DNA from: CAVURS01 sp963834425
GTDB lineage: Bacteria > Actinomycetota > Actinomycetes > Actinomycetales > CAVURS01
Length of the DNA: 64,000 nucleotides
Direction: 5' to 3'
Assembly (NCBI GenBank): GCA_963834425.1
Contig: CAWIBR010000013.1
Span: 620,001 to 684,000, forward strand
The position numbers and the translations under genes were made by a program. Each line of letters begins with the position of its first letter. The stretch's first letter is position 1. Below are positions 15,499 to 24,608 of this stretch, in pieces. The notes under the pieces were generated by a model. It was not told where the DNA came from, made no database searches, and was given only the letters and a program-made list of their open reading frames with translations.

Positions 15499-16608
15499 AT
15501 GGGCACGGGGGTGGGCCAGGCGGGGAAGGTTGCGCCGGGCACCACGACGACTCTGAGCCCCGATGAGCTGCCGGACGGGCTGGTTGTCATCGGGGCCGAT
15601 GCCTGTATCTCCGAGTTCAACACCGCGGCCGAGCGGATCACCGGCCTGCAGGCCGTCGACGTCGTGGGCGCCGACGTCCGCGACGTCCTTCCGCTGCAGG
15701 ACCGTGAGGGCAACAACTGGTGGACCGCCACCGATCCCTGGGGTGGTCTGGAGACCCGCAGCGGTCATCGGGAGAAGCTGCTGCTGATGGCTGGGGCGCG
15801 CGAGCTCCTCGTCACCACGCGCTACGTGCGCAGCGGCCGGGGCGAGCCGGTCGTCCGCGTCGTCGTCGGCCTCCGCGACACCGAGAACCGCCGCCGGGCC
15901 GAGGTGGCCCAGGCCCAGCTGCTGTCCACCGTCGCCCACGAGCTGCGCTCACCGCTGACCTCGGTCAAGGGCTTCTCGGCCACCTTGCTGCGCCGCTGGG
16001 ACCGGTTCAGTGACGACCAGAAGCGCCTGATGTTGGAGACGATCGAGGCCGATGCGGACCGGGTCACCCGCCTGATCGGGGAGCTGTTGGACATCTCCCG
16101 GATCGACGCCGGTCGTCTCGAGGTCCGCCGCCAGCCGGTGGACCTCGTCGCCGTCGCCAACAAGCACGTCGAGCGGATGGTCGCCAGCGGCTACGACGAC
16201 GAGCGGTTCGTCGTACTGGCACCCAAACCCCTGCCCGAGGTCTGGGCCGACCCCGACCGGGTCGACCAGGTGCTCGGCAACCTGCTCGAAAATGCCGTGC
16301 GCCACGGCGGCGGGACCGTCACGCTGACGGTTGTGCCCGACGGGTTGAGCTCGGACGAGGCTGACGGCACCGAGGCGGTCGCGGTCAGCGTCTCGGACGA
16401 GGGCGAGGGCATCCCCGTGGACCACTACCCGTTGGTGTTCACCCGGTTCTGGCACGGGCGCAGCCGCGGCGGCACCGGACTGGGCCTGTACGTCGTCCGG
16501 GGCCTGGTCGAGGCCCACGGCGGGCGCATCTCGGTCGGGCAGGCCGACGGTGGCGGGGCGCTGTTCCGATTTACGCTGCCCGCGGGCGCGCCCGAACACC
16601 TCGCCTGA
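15499..16608 (+). CDS. cytoplasmic PAS sensor histidine kinase (orphan)
   Basis: A 369-residue kinase without membrane segments. A PAS domain occupies about residues 15-130 (DGLVVIGADACISEFNTAAE, ERITGLQAVDVVGADV). HisKA follows with the phosphoacceptor His in LSTVAHELRSPLTSVKGFSA, then HATPase_c with NLLENAVRHGGG (N box), SVSDEGEGIP (G1) and GTGLGLYVVRGLVEAHGG (G2). No response regulator is adjacent; it sits between the rRNA methyltransferase and pheS. The signal may be a small ligand or redox state sensed by the PAS domain, which is inference. GTG 15391 would extend it by 36 residues. Confidence 0.9.
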   Translation: MGTGVGQAGKVAPGTTTTLSPDELPDGLVVIGADACISEFNTAAERITGLQAVDVVGADVRDVLPLQDREGNNWWTATDPWGGLETRSGHREKLLLMAGARELLVTTRYVRSGRGEPVVRVVVGLRDTENRRRAEVAQAQLLSTVAHELRSPLTSVKGFSATLLRRWDRFSDDQKRLMLETIEADADRVTRLIGELLDISRIDAGRLEVRRQPVDLVAVANKHVERMVASGYDDERFVVLAPKPLPEVWADPDRVDQVLGNLLENAVRHGGGTVTLTVVPDGLSSDEADGTEAVAVSVSDEGEGIPVDHYPLVFTRFWHGRSRGGTGLGLYVVRGLVEAHGGRISVGQADGGGALFRFTLPAGAPEHLA

Positions 16609-16740
16609 GGCGGTTCGACGGGGGCGCGCTCGGGCCGGGCCGCCCAGCGCACGCGGTCGCTCCCGGCGACCGACCCCCACTCACTTAGACTCACCCGACT
16701 CGGCAGTCACCCCGGCACCCCTGAGCATCCAGGGGAATCC

Positions 16741-17853
16741 ATGAGATGGAACGGATCGATGTCCGCACCCAACAAGTCCTACGACCCGGTCGAGGTCGCC
16801 GCCCTGGCGCCCGAGGCCATCGACGCCGCCGTGGAGCGGGCCCTGGCCGCCTTCGCCGAGGCCGATGACCTGGATGCGCTCAAGGCGGCCCGGCTCGCCC
16901 ACGCGGGCGACAAGAGCCCGCTCTCCCTGGCCAACCGCGAGATCGGCGCGCTGCCGCCGGCCGCCAAGGCCGACGCCGGCAAGCGCGTCGGCCAGGCTCG
17001 TGGCCGGGTCACGGCCGCGCTGGCCCAGCGGCAGGCCGAGCTCGAGGCCCGCCGAGCCCAGCTGGTCCTGGTCGAGGAGACGGTCGACGTCACGCTGCCG
17101 ACCGACCGGGAGCCCACCGGAGCCCGGCACCCGTTGCAGACCCTCCAGGAGCAGATCGCCGACATGTTCGTCGGCATGGGCTGGGAGGTCGCCGAGGGGC
17201 CCGAGGTCGAGGCCGAGTGGTTCAACTTCGACGCCCTCAACTTCGACGCCGACCACCCGGCCCGGCAGATGCAGGACACCTTCTTCGTCGACCCGCCGGA
17301 GTCCGGGCTGGTCCTGCGCACGCACACATCTCCGGTCCAGATCCGCACCCTGCTCGAGCGGGGCGCGCCCACCTACGTCATCTGCCCCGGCAAGGTGTTC
17401 CGCACCGACGAGCTGGATGCGACCCACACCCCGGTCTTCCACCAGATCGAGGGTCTGGCCGTCGACAAGGGCCTGACCATGGCCCACCTCAAGGGCACCC
17501 TCGAGCACTGGGCCCACCTGATGTTCGGCCCGGACATCACGTTGCGCCTGCGCCCGTCGTACTTCCCCTTCACCGAGCCCAGTGCCGAACCGGACCTGCT
17601 GTGTTTCGTGTGCAAGGGCGCCGACCCTGAGTGCCGCACCTGTGGCGGCAGCGGCTGGATCGAGTGGGGCGGCTGCGGCATGGTGCACCCCAACGTCCTG
17701 CGGGCCTGTGGGGTCGATCCGGATGTCTACTCCGGCTTCGCTTTCGGCATGGGCGTCGAGCGCACGCTGATGTTCCGCAACGGGGTGGCCGACATGCGGG
17801 ACATGATCGAGGGCGACGTGCGGTTCAGCCGTCAGCTGGGGGTCGGGCTCTGA
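16741..17853 (+). CDS. pheS: phenylalanyl-tRNA synthetase alpha subunit
   Basis: Catalytic subunit of the (alpha-beta)2 PheRS, charging tRNA-Phe. The N-terminal coiled coil is followed by the class II core: GARHPLQTLQEQIADMFVGM (motif 1 region), LLRTHTS-type block VLRTHTSPVQIRTLLERGAP, GKVFRTDELDATHTPVFHQI (motif 2) and FAFGMGVERTLMFRNGV (motif 3). It also has a cysteine cluster, CFVCKGADPECRTCGGSGWI, resembling a zinc site. The start may be ATG 16741 or ATG 16759. The stop overlaps the pheT start (TGATG). Confidence 0.96.
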   Translation: MRWNGSMSAPNKSYDPVEVAALAPEAIDAAVERALAAFAEADDLDALKAARLAHAGDKSPLSLANREIGALPPAAKADAGKRVGQARGRVTAALAQRQAELEARRAQLVLVEETVDVTLPTDREPTGARHPLQTLQEQIADMFVGMGWEVAEGPEVEAEWFNFDALNFDADHPARQMQDTFFVDPPESGLVLRTHTSPVQIRTLLERGAPTYVICPGKVFRTDELDATHTPVFHQIEGLAVDKGLTMAHLKGTLEHWAHLMFGPDITLRLRPSYFPFTEPSAEPDLLCFVCKGADPECRTCGGSGWIEWGGCGMVHPNVLRACGVDPDVYSGFAFGMGVERTLMFRNGVADMRDMIEGDVRFSRQLGVGL

Positions 17854-20390
17854 TGCGCATCCCCATTGGCTGGCTCGCTGACTACGCCGATCTCCCGCCC
17901 GGTGCGGACGCCGCGGCCGTGGCGTCCGCGCTCTGGCGGGTCGGGCTGGAGGAGGAGGGCGTGCACGGTGGCTCCCTCTCCGGCCCGGTCGTGGTCGGGC
18001 GGGTGCTCGACTTCGTCGACGAACCGCAGAAGAACGGCAAGACCATCCGCTGGTGTCACGTCGACGTCGGCGAGCACGGCCCGGAGGGCGAACCGGCTGG
18101 TACGCCGCGCGGGATCGTCTGCGGCGCAAGCAATTTCGCTGTCGGCGACCTGGTCGTCGTGTCGTTGCCCGGCGCCGTGCTGCCTGGTGGGTTCGAGATC
18201 GCGGCCCGCAAGACCTACGGGCACGTGTCGGACGGGATGATCTGCTCCGCGCGCGAGCTCGATCTCGGCGACGACCACGCCGGGATCCTGGTCCTCGCGA
18301 CGATGGGCTTCGGTGACGCCGAGGGAGTGCGCCCCGGCGCCGACGCGATCGCACTGCTCGGGCTGGGCGAGGAGGTCCTGGAGATCAACGTGACCCCCGA
18401 CCGCGGCTACTGCTTCAGCCTCCGCGGCGTCGCCCGTGAGTACGCCACCGCGACCGGCGGGAGCTTCCGCGACCCGGCCGCCGTCGAGCTGCCGCGGTCG
18501 GACGGCCCCGGCTTCGCGGTCCGGCTCGAGGACGCCGCGCCGCTGCGTGGGCACGTCGGCTGCGACCGCTACGTGGCCCGGATCGTCCGGGGGGTCGACG
18601 CATCGCGCCCCTCGCCGTACTGGATGCAGCGCCGGCTGCGTCAGGCCGGGATGCGCGCAATCTCGCTCGGTGTCGACGTCACCAACTACGTGATGCTTGC
18701 CACGGGACAACCGTTGCACGCGTTCGACCTGGAGAGGTTGACGGGACCGATCGTTGTGCGCCGAGCCGCGGCGGGGGAGCAGCTGACCACGCTGGACGAC
18801 ATCGAGCGCACGCTGGACGCGGAGGACCTGGTCATCACCGACGAGGGCAGCCGGGTGCTGGCCCTGGCCGGCGTGATGGGCGGTGCCAGCAGCGAGATCG
18901 GGGCCGCCACGCGCGACGTCCTGGTCGAGGCCGCGCACTTCGACGCCGGCACCGTTGCCCGTTCGGCCCGCCGGCACAAACTGTCGACCGAGGCCAGTCG
19001 TCGCTACGAGCGCGGCGTCGACCCCGAGCTCGCGCCGTACGCCGCCCAGCTGGTCGTCCAGCTGTTGACGGAGTACGGCGGGGGAGCGGCCGATCCCGCC
19101 GTGACCGATGTCGGCGAGCGGGAGCCGACGCCGGTGATCGAGCTGCCCCTCGACCTGCCGACGCGGCTGGTCGGCCTGGACTACTCGCCCGCTGTCGTGG
19201 AGCGGGTGCTCACAGCCGTGGGTGCGCAGGCCGAGGTGGCCGGGTCCACGGCTCGGGTCACGCCGCCGTCATGGCGCCCCGATCTGCGCATCGCGGTCGA
19301 CCTGGTCGAGGAGGTCGCCCGGCTCGAGGGCTACGACCGGATCCCGTCGATCCTGCCCGTCGCGCCCCCTGGGCGGGGCCTGACCACCGCCCAGAAGGGT
19401 CGTCGCGCCGTCTCGCAGGCGCTCGCGGATCGCGGTTGCGTCGAGGTGCTGAGCTATCCCTTCGTCTCCCCCGACATCCACGACGCCTTCCTGCTGCCCC
19501 CGGACGACGCGCGGCGGCAGGCGATGCGCCTGGCCAATCCGCTGTCCGAGGAGCAGCCCGAGCTGCGGACGTCGCTGCTGGCGACCCTCCTGCCGGTGTT
19601 GCGGCGCAACGTCAGCCGCGGCAGCCGTGACCTCGCGGTCTTCGAGCTCGGGATGGTGACCCGCCCGGAGGCGACTCCTGCGCGGGCCCTTCAGCCGGGA
19701 GTCCAGGCGCGTCCCTCCGATGCCGAACTGGCGGCGCTGGAGGCCACCGTCCCGGACCAGCCAACGCGGATCGCCGTAGCCCTGGCCGGTCAGCGCGAGC
19801 TGCGCGGCTGGTGGGGCGAAGGCCGGCCGGCCGACTGGTCGGACGCCGTGACGCTGGCCCTCGCGGTCGCCGGCGCGCTGCGGGTCGAGCTCGTGGTCAC
19901 GGCCGACGCCGACCATCGGCCGTGGCATCCGGGCCGATGCGCCGCGCTGCACCTGGCCGACGGCACGTTGATCGGCCACGCCGGCGAGCTCCATCCGCAG
20001 GTGGTCGAGACGCTGGCGCTGCCGGCGCGCACGTGCGCGGCCGAGCTGGACCTCGATCGACTGGTCGCGGCCGCGCCCCAGGTCGTTGCGGCCGCGCCGC
20101 TGTCGACCTTCCCGTTGGCGCTGCAGGACGTTGCCCTGGTCGTCGACGCGGCAACGCCCGCGGCTGACGTCGAGGCGGCACTGCGCGAGGGCGGCGGACC
20201 GTTGGTCGAGTCGGTCGAGCTCTTCGACCTCTACTCGGGGCCGCAGGTCGCCGAGGGCCAGCGCTCGCTCGCCTACCGACTGGGGCTGCGCGCGAGCGAT
20301 CACACCTTGACCAGCGAGGAAGCCACCGCCGTCCGCGACGCCGCCGTGGCCGAGGCGGCCCGCCGGGTCGGGGCGGTCCAGCGCACCTGA
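17853..20390 (+). CDS. pheT: phenylalanyl-tRNA synthetase beta subunit
   Basis: An 845-residue beta subunit. It begins MRIPIGWLADYADLPPG and shows the expected domain order: an OB-fold tRNA-binding part (GRVLDFVDEPQKNGKTIRWC, IVCGASNF), the B3/B4 editing region (LEINVTPDRGYCFSLRGVAR, ISLGVDVTNYVMLATGQPLH), B5 with SRRYERGVDPELAPYAAQ, the catalytic-like core (RPDLRIAVDLVEEVARLEGY) and the ferredoxin-like anticodon domain at the end (LSTFPLALQDVALVVD). Its ATG overlaps the pheS TGA. Confidence 0.97.
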   Translation: MRIPIGWLADYADLPPGADAAAVASALWRVGLEEEGVHGGSLSGPVVVGRVLDFVDEPQKNGKTIRWCHVDVGEHGPEGEPAGTPRGIVCGASNFAVGDLVVVSLPGAVLPGGFEIAARKTYGHVSDGMICSARELDLGDDHAGILVLATMGFGDAEGVRPGADAIALLGLGEEVLEINVTPDRGYCFSLRGVAREYATATGGSFRDPAAVELPRSDGPGFAVRLEDAAPLRGHVGCDRYVARIVRGVDASRPSPYWMQRRLRQAGMRAISLGVDVTNYVMLATGQPLHAFDLERLTGPIVVRRAAAGEQLTTLDDIERTLDAEDLVITDEGSRVLALAGVMGGASSEIGAATRDVLVEAAHFDAGTVARSARRHKLSTEASRRYERGVDPELAPYAAQLVVQLLTEYGGGAADPAVTDVGEREPTPVIELPLDLPTRLVGLDYSPAVVERVLTAVGAQAEVAGSTARVTPPSWRPDLRIAVDLVEEVARLEGYDRIPSILPVAPPGRGLTTAQKGRRAVSQALADRGCVEVLSYPFVSPDIHDAFLLPPDDARRQAMRLANPLSEEQPELRTSLLATLLPVLRRNVSRGSRDLAVFELGMVTRPEATPARALQPGVQARPSDAELAALEATVPDQPTRIAVALAGQRELRGWWGEGRPADWSDAVTLALAVAGALRVELVVTADADHRPWHPGRCAALHLADGTLIGHAGELHPQVVETLALPARTCAAELDLDRLVAAAPQVVAAAPLSTFPLALQDVALVVDAATPAADVEAALREGGGPLVESVELFDLYSGPQVAEGQRSLAYRLGLRASDHTLTSEEATAVRDAAVAEAARRVGAVQRT

Positions 20391-20439
20391 GCCGTGCTCC
20401 CCGCGCGGCGCGGTGCCCCGGTCACGGCGAGTGCGGCGG

Positions 20440-21405
20440 TCAGCGGGGGAGCAGGAGCACCTTGCCGGTCGTCCGCCGGCCCTGCAGGTCCTCGTGGGCC
20501 TGTCGGGCCTGCTCGAGCGGGTACGTCGCACCTACCCGGACGTCTAGCGTGCCGGCCGTGACGGCGTCGAACAGCTCGCCCGCCCGCCACCGCCGTTCCT
20601 CCGGGCTCGCGACGTAGTCGCCGAGCGTCGGCCGGGTGACGAAGAGCGAGCCCGCCGGGTTGAGCCGCTGCAGGTCGAACGGCGGGACCGGGCCGCTGGC
20701 GGCGCCGAACAGCACGACCATGCCCCGGCGTCGGGTGCAGCTCAGCGAGGTCTCGAAGGTCGCCCGACCGACGCCGTCGTAGACCACCGGCACGCCCACG
20801 CCGCCGGTGACCTCGCGGACGGTGTCGGCGAGATCGTCGTAGCTGACGACGTGCTCGGCGCCGGCCCCCCGGGACAGCTCGGCCTTCTCCGGCGTCGAAA
20901 CGGTGCTGATCACGTGGCCGCCGAGCGAGCGGACGAGCTGGGTCAGGAGCAGACCGACGCCGCCCGCGCCGGCGTGGACGACCACGACGTCGCCCGGCTG
21001 GACGGCGTACGTCGAGCGGCAGAGGTAGTGCGCCGTCATGCCCTGCAGCAGGATCGCCGCGGCGACCTGGTCGCTCACCCCCGCGGGGACGGGCACGCAG
21101 GCCGCGGCTGGGAGGCGGACCTGCTCGGCGTAGCTGCCCGGCGCGCCCTGCCAGGCCACCCGGTCGCCGACCGCAAGGTCGGCCACGTCGGCGCCGATCG
21201 CGACGATCCGGCCGGAGCCCTCGCCGCCCAGGACGACGGGCAGCGGCAGGTGGTACATGCCCGAGCGCTGGTAGGTGTCGATGAAGTTGACCCCGCTCGC
21301 CGCGACCTCGACGACGACATCGGCCGGGCCGGGCTCGGGGGTCGGTAGGTCGGCGAGCTCGAGCACCTCGGGACCACCCGTCGAGCGGATCAGGACTGCG
21401 CGCAC
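20440..21405 (-). CDS. NADPH:quinone oxidoreductase (zinc-free MDR family)
   Basis: A 321-residue QOR-like enzyme. It begins MRAVLIRSTGGPEVLELADL and has VEVAASGVNFIDTYQRSGMY, VLGGEGSGRIVAIG, the nucleotide-binding VVVHAGAGGVGLLLTQL and VVYDGVGRATFETSL. Zinc ligands of alcohol dehydrogenases are absent, as expected for quinone reductases. I chose the GTG at 21405, five bases after a GGAGG; the GTG at 21411 is an alternative. It is divergent from argC and shares the intergenic region holding the ArgR-like site. Confidence 0.92.
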   Translation of the reverse strand: MRAVLIRSTGGPEVLELADLPTPEPGPADVVVEVAASGVNFIDTYQRSGMYHLPLPVVLGGEGSGRIVAIGADVADLAVGDRVAWQGAPGSYAEQVRLPAAACVPVPAGVSDQVAAAILLQGMTAHYLCRSTYAVQPGDVVVVHAGAGGVGLLLTQLVRSLGGHVISTVSTPEKAELSRGAGAEHVVSYDDLADTVREVTGGVGVPVVYDGVGRATFETSLSCTRRRGMVVLFGAASGPVPPFDLQRLNPAGSLFVTRPTLGDYVASPEERRWRAGELFDAVTAGTLDVRVGATYPLEQARQAHEDLQGRRTTGKVLLLPR

Positions 21406-21424
21406 AGGCACCTCCAGGGCCGGC

Positions 21425-21458
21425 TGAATGAAATTCCTGCTCTGTGTATGATCATGCA
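21425..21458. promoter_or_regulatory. ArgR-like operator (two ARG-box-like sites)
   Basis: TGTATGATCATGCA (21445-21458) is a near-palindrome within the larger dyad CTCTG...CAGAG, and TGAATGAAATTCC lies at 21425-21437. Both are AT-rich islands in very GC-rich DNA and resemble ARG boxes (TGAATNNNNATTCA / TGCATNNNNATGCA types). argR itself is gene six of the operon starting about 80 bases downstream. Confidence 0.6.
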
Positions 21459-21538
21459 GAGCGAGTCGGCGCCGGCGTGAGACCCGGCCACCGTCTGAGC
21501 ACAGAGTGTCAGTCACGAGTGTGAAGGAGAGGCAGCCG

Positions 21539-22585
21539 ATGGGCATCCGGGTCGGTGTCGCGGGCGCGAGCGGCTACGCCGGTGGCGAGCTGCTGCGGCT
21601 GCTCCTCGGTCATCCCCAGATCGAGGTCGGCGCGCTGACCGCGGCCGGTTCGGCCGGCAGCCGCCTGGGCGAGCACCATCCGCAGCTCGTGCCGTTGGCC
21701 GACCGGGTCATCGAGCCGACCACCGCCGACGCCCTCGCGGGTCACGACGTCGTGGTGCTGGCCCTGCCGCACGGCGCCTCGGCCGCCCTCGTTGCTGACC
21801 TACCGGCCGAGACGGTCGTGGTCGACTGCGGGGCCGACTTCCGGCTCGCCGATCCGAGCGCGTGGGAGCGGTTCTACGGCGGAACCCATGCCGGGAGCTG
21901 GCCGACGGGACTGCCGGAGTTGCCGCTCGCGGACGGCAGCAAGCAGCGCGACATCCTGGCCGGCGCCCGGCGGATCGCGGTGCCCGGCTGCTATCCGACC
22001 GCGATCGCCCTGGCCCTGGCTCCGGGCTTCGCAGCCGGGCTGCTCGAGCCGGCCGACCTGGTCGTGGTGGCGGCCTCTGGCACGTCGGGCGCCGGGCGCT
22101 CGCTGAAGCCGCATCTGCTGGGCGCGGAGGTCATGGGCTCGATGACGCCCTACGGCGTGGGCGGTGGTCACCGGCACACGCCCGAGGTCGAGCAGTACCT
22201 GCTGGCTGCCGGCGGTGAACCGGTGAGCCTGTCCTTCACGCCGACCCTCGCCCCCATGGCCCGCGGCATCCTGGCCACCGCCACGGCCCGGGTTCGGGCG
22301 GGAGTCGACGAGACCTCGTTGCGCGCGGCCTGGAACGCGGCGTACGGCGAGGAGCCGTTCGTGCACCTCCTGCCGGCCGGCCAGTGGCCCCGGACCGCAG
22401 ACACCCTGGGCGCCAACGTCGCGCACCTGCAGTTGGCCCTGGACGAACGGGCCGGCCGGGTCGTGGTCGTGGCCGCGATCGACAACCTGACCAAGGGCAC
22501 GGCGGGCGCCGCGGTCCAGAGTCTCAACCTGGCCCTAGGGCTCCCGGAGACGCTGGGTCTGCCCCTGATCGGCGTTGCCCCGTGA
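21539..22585 (+). CDS. argC: N-acetyl-gamma-glutamyl-phosphate reductase
   Basis: A 348-residue NADPH-dependent reductase, third step to ornithine. The start ATG follows AAGGAGAGG and gives MGIRVGVAGASGYAGGELLR with the Rossmann motif GASGYAG. The catalytic cysteine is in RIAVPGCYPTAIALALAP; other landmarks are VVDCGADFRLADPSAWERFY and ASGTSGAGRSLKPHLL. First gene of the eight-gene arg operon; its stop overlaps the argJ GTG (GTGA). Confidence 0.97.
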   Translation: MGIRVGVAGASGYAGGELLRLLLGHPQIEVGALTAAGSAGSRLGEHHPQLVPLADRVIEPTTADALAGHDVVVLALPHGASAALVADLPAETVVVDCGADFRLADPSAWERFYGGTHAGSWPTGLPELPLADGSKQRDILAGARRIAVPGCYPTAIALALAPGFAAGLLEPADLVVVAASGTSGAGRSLKPHLLGAEVMGSMTPYGVGGGHRHTPEVEQYLLAAGGEPVSLSFTPTLAPMARGILATATARVRAGVDETSLRAAWNAAYGEEPFVHLLPAGQWPRTADTLGANVAHLQLALDERAGRVVVVAAIDNLTKGTAGAAVQSLNLALGLPETLGLPLIGVAP

Positions 22586-23733
22586 GTGTCACTGCTGCGC
22601 AAGGGTTCCGGGCGTCGGGTGTCGCTGCTGGGCTGAAATCCACTGGTGCGGCTGACGTCGCCCTCGTCGTCAACGACGGCCCGATCGCCGCCGCCGCCGC
22701 GGTCTTTACGACGAACCGGTGCCGGGCCCACCCGGTCCTGTGGAGCGAGCAGGCGAGCGCGGACGGCGTGGTGCGCGCCGTCGTCCTCAACTCGGGCGGG
22801 GCCAACTGTTACACCGGGCCGGCCGGCTTCCGTACGACGCATGCCACGGCCGAGCAGGTGGGCGAGCTGCTGACCGTCTCGGCGGGTGATGTGGTCGTCT
22901 GCTCGACCGGCTTGATCGGCGAGAAGCTTGACGAGACAAGGCTTTTCGCGGGTGTTGCCGCCGCGGCAGGGGCGTTGGAGGCCGACGGCGGTCCGGCCGC
23001 CGCGGCCGCCATCATGACTACTGACACCCACCCGAAGCAGGCGAGCAGCGGCGGCGAGGGCTGGATTGTCGGCGGCATGGCCAAGGGCGCCGGCATGCTC
23101 GCGCCCGCGCTGGCGACCATGCTCGTGGTGATCACGACCGACGCCCACGTCGACGCCGAGACCTGCGATCGGGCCCTGCGGGCCGCGACCCGGGTGACGT
23201 TCGACCGGCTGGACTCCGACGGCTGCATGTCGACCAACGACACCGTGCTCCTCATGGCCAGCGGCTCCAGTGGGATCGCGCCGAGCGAGCGTGACTTCGC
23301 CGACGCGGTCCGGGCCGTCTGCCACGACCTGGCCCAGCAGCTGATGCGCGACGCCGAGGGTTCCGACCACGACATCTCCATCGAGGTGGTCCAGGCGGCG
23401 AGCGAGGACGACGCGGTCGAAGTAGGCCGGGCCATCGCGCGCAGCAACCTGTTCAAGGCCGCGGTCTTCGGCCGGGACGCCAACTGGGGCCGGATCCTGG
23501 CCGCCGTCGGCACCACTCGGGCCACCTTCGAGCCGGACGAGCTGGACGTCGCCATCAACGACGTCTGGATCGCGCTGGGCGGCGAACCGGGGGAGTCGCG
23601 CGACCTGGTGGACCTGAGCGGGCGCACGGTCCACGTCGTCGTCAACCTGCACGCCGGGTCGGACACGGCCACCGTCTGGACCAACGACCTGACCCACGCC
23701 TACGTGCACGAGAACTCGGCGTACAGCTCATGA
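22582..23733 (+). CDS. argJ: glutamate N-acetyltransferase / amino-acid acetyltransferase
   Basis: A 383-residue ArgJ that recycles the acetyl group from acetylornithine to glutamate and often also makes acetylglutamate. It begins VTAAQGFRASGVAAGLKSTG and has FTTNRCRAHPVLWSEQ. The self-cleavage site is in MAKGAGMLAPALATMLVV: cleavage before the Thr of ATM frees the nucleophile. NLFKAAVFGRDANWGRILAA is the conserved C-terminal block. Start GTG overlaps argC; stop overlaps argB (ATGA). Confidence 0.96.
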   Translation: MSVTAAQGFRASGVAAGLKSTGAADVALVVNDGPIAAAAAVFTTNRCRAHPVLWSEQASADGVVRAVVLNSGGANCYTGPAGFRTTHATAEQVGELLTVSAGDVVVCSTGLIGEKLDETRLFAGVAAAAGALEADGGPAAAAAIMTTDTHPKQASSGGEGWIVGGMAKGAGMLAPALATMLVVITTDAHVDAETCDRALRAATRVTFDRLDSDGCMSTNDTVLLMASGSSGIAPSERDFADAVRAVCHDLAQQLMRDAEGSDHDISIEVVQAASEDDAVEVGRAIARSNLFKAAVFGRDANWGRILAAVGTTRATFEPDELDVAINDVWIALGGEPGESRDLVDLSGRTVHVVVNLHAGSDTATVWTNDLTHAYVHENSAYSS

Positions 23734-24608
23734 CGGCGAGTGCGAAGGCGCAAGTCCTGGTCGAGGCGTTGCCATGGCTGGAGCGGTTCCACAACGCGCT
23801 CGTCGTGGTGAAGTACGGCGGCCACGCGATGATCGACCCCGAGCTGACGGCGGCTTTCGCCGAGGACATCGTCTTCCTGCGCTACGCCGGATTGCGGCCG
23901 GTCGTCGTGCACGGTGGCGGCCCACAGATCAGCGCGATGCTGGACCGACTCGGCATCACCAGCGAGTTCAAGGGCGGCCTCCGGGTCACCAGCGCCGAGG
24001 CGATGGACGTGGTCCGGATGGTGCTCACCGGTCAGGTCGGTCGCGGCCTGGTCGGGCTGATCAACCGGCACGGACCGTTCGCCGTCGGCCTGTCCGGCGA
24101 GGACGCCCACCTGTTCGGAGCTCGCCGCCGCGGCACCGTCGTCGACGGCGAGGACGTCGACCTCGGAATGGTCGGGGAGGTGGTCGAGGTCCGGCCCTCC
24201 GCCGTGCTCGATCTGCTCGAGGCCGGCCGGATCCCGGTGGTGTCGACGGTGGCTCCGGACATCGACGCCGACGACGGGCAGGTCCTGAACGTCAACGCCG
24301 ACACCGCGGCGGCCGCCCTCGCGGTGGCCCTCGGCGCCGAGAAGCTGGTCATCCTCACCGACGTGGAAGGCCTCTACGCCGACTGGCCGGACCGCACCTC
24401 GCTGGTCAGCCGGGTCGGCGCGGGTGAGCTGGAACGCCTGCTCCCGAGCCTCGAGGCCGGGATGGTGCCCAAGATGGAGGCCTGCCTGCAGGCCGTCCGG
24501 GGTGGCGTCCCTCAGGCGCACGTGGTCGACGGCCGGGTGGCCCACTCGATCCTGCTGGAGGTCTTCACCTCCGAGGGCGTGGGCACGATGGTGCTGCCCG
24601 ATGAGTGA
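23730..24608 (+). CDS. argB: acetylglutamate kinase
   Basis: A 292-residue amino-acid kinase phosphorylating N-acetylglutamate. Signatures: VVVKYGGHAMIDPELTAAFA with the ATP-site lysine, RPVVVHGGGPQISAMLDRLG with the glycine-rich loop, FKGGLRVTSAEAMDVVRMVL, and LNVNADTAAAALAVALGAEK. An N-terminal helix with EALPWLERFHNALVV is typical of arginine-inhibited hexameric forms, so feedback control is likely. It overlaps argD by eight bases. Confidence 0.97.
   Translation: MTASAKAQVLVEALPWLERFHNALVVVKYGGHAMIDPELTAAFAEDIVFLRYAGLRPVVVHGGGPQISAMLDRLGITSEFKGGLRVTSAEAMDVVRMVLTGQVGRGLVGLINRHGPFAVGLSGEDAHLFGARRRGTVVDGEDVDLGMVGEVVEVRPSAVLDLLEAGRIPVVSTVAPDIDADDGQVLNVNADTAAAALAVALGAEKLVILTDVEGLYADWPDRTSLVSRVGAGELERLLPSLEAGMVPKMEACLQAVRGGVPQAHVVDGRVAHSILLEVFTSEGVGTMVLPDE

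Noticed and set aside
16609..16740. T-box or other amino-acid riboswitch before pheS
   Set aside because: The gap is only about 130 bases and shows no T-box sequence, specifier loop or terminator; a TAGACT promoter is the only visible element.
16681..18354. A 557-codon minus-strand frame
   Set aside because: Antisense to pheS and the start of pheT, which are unmistakable.
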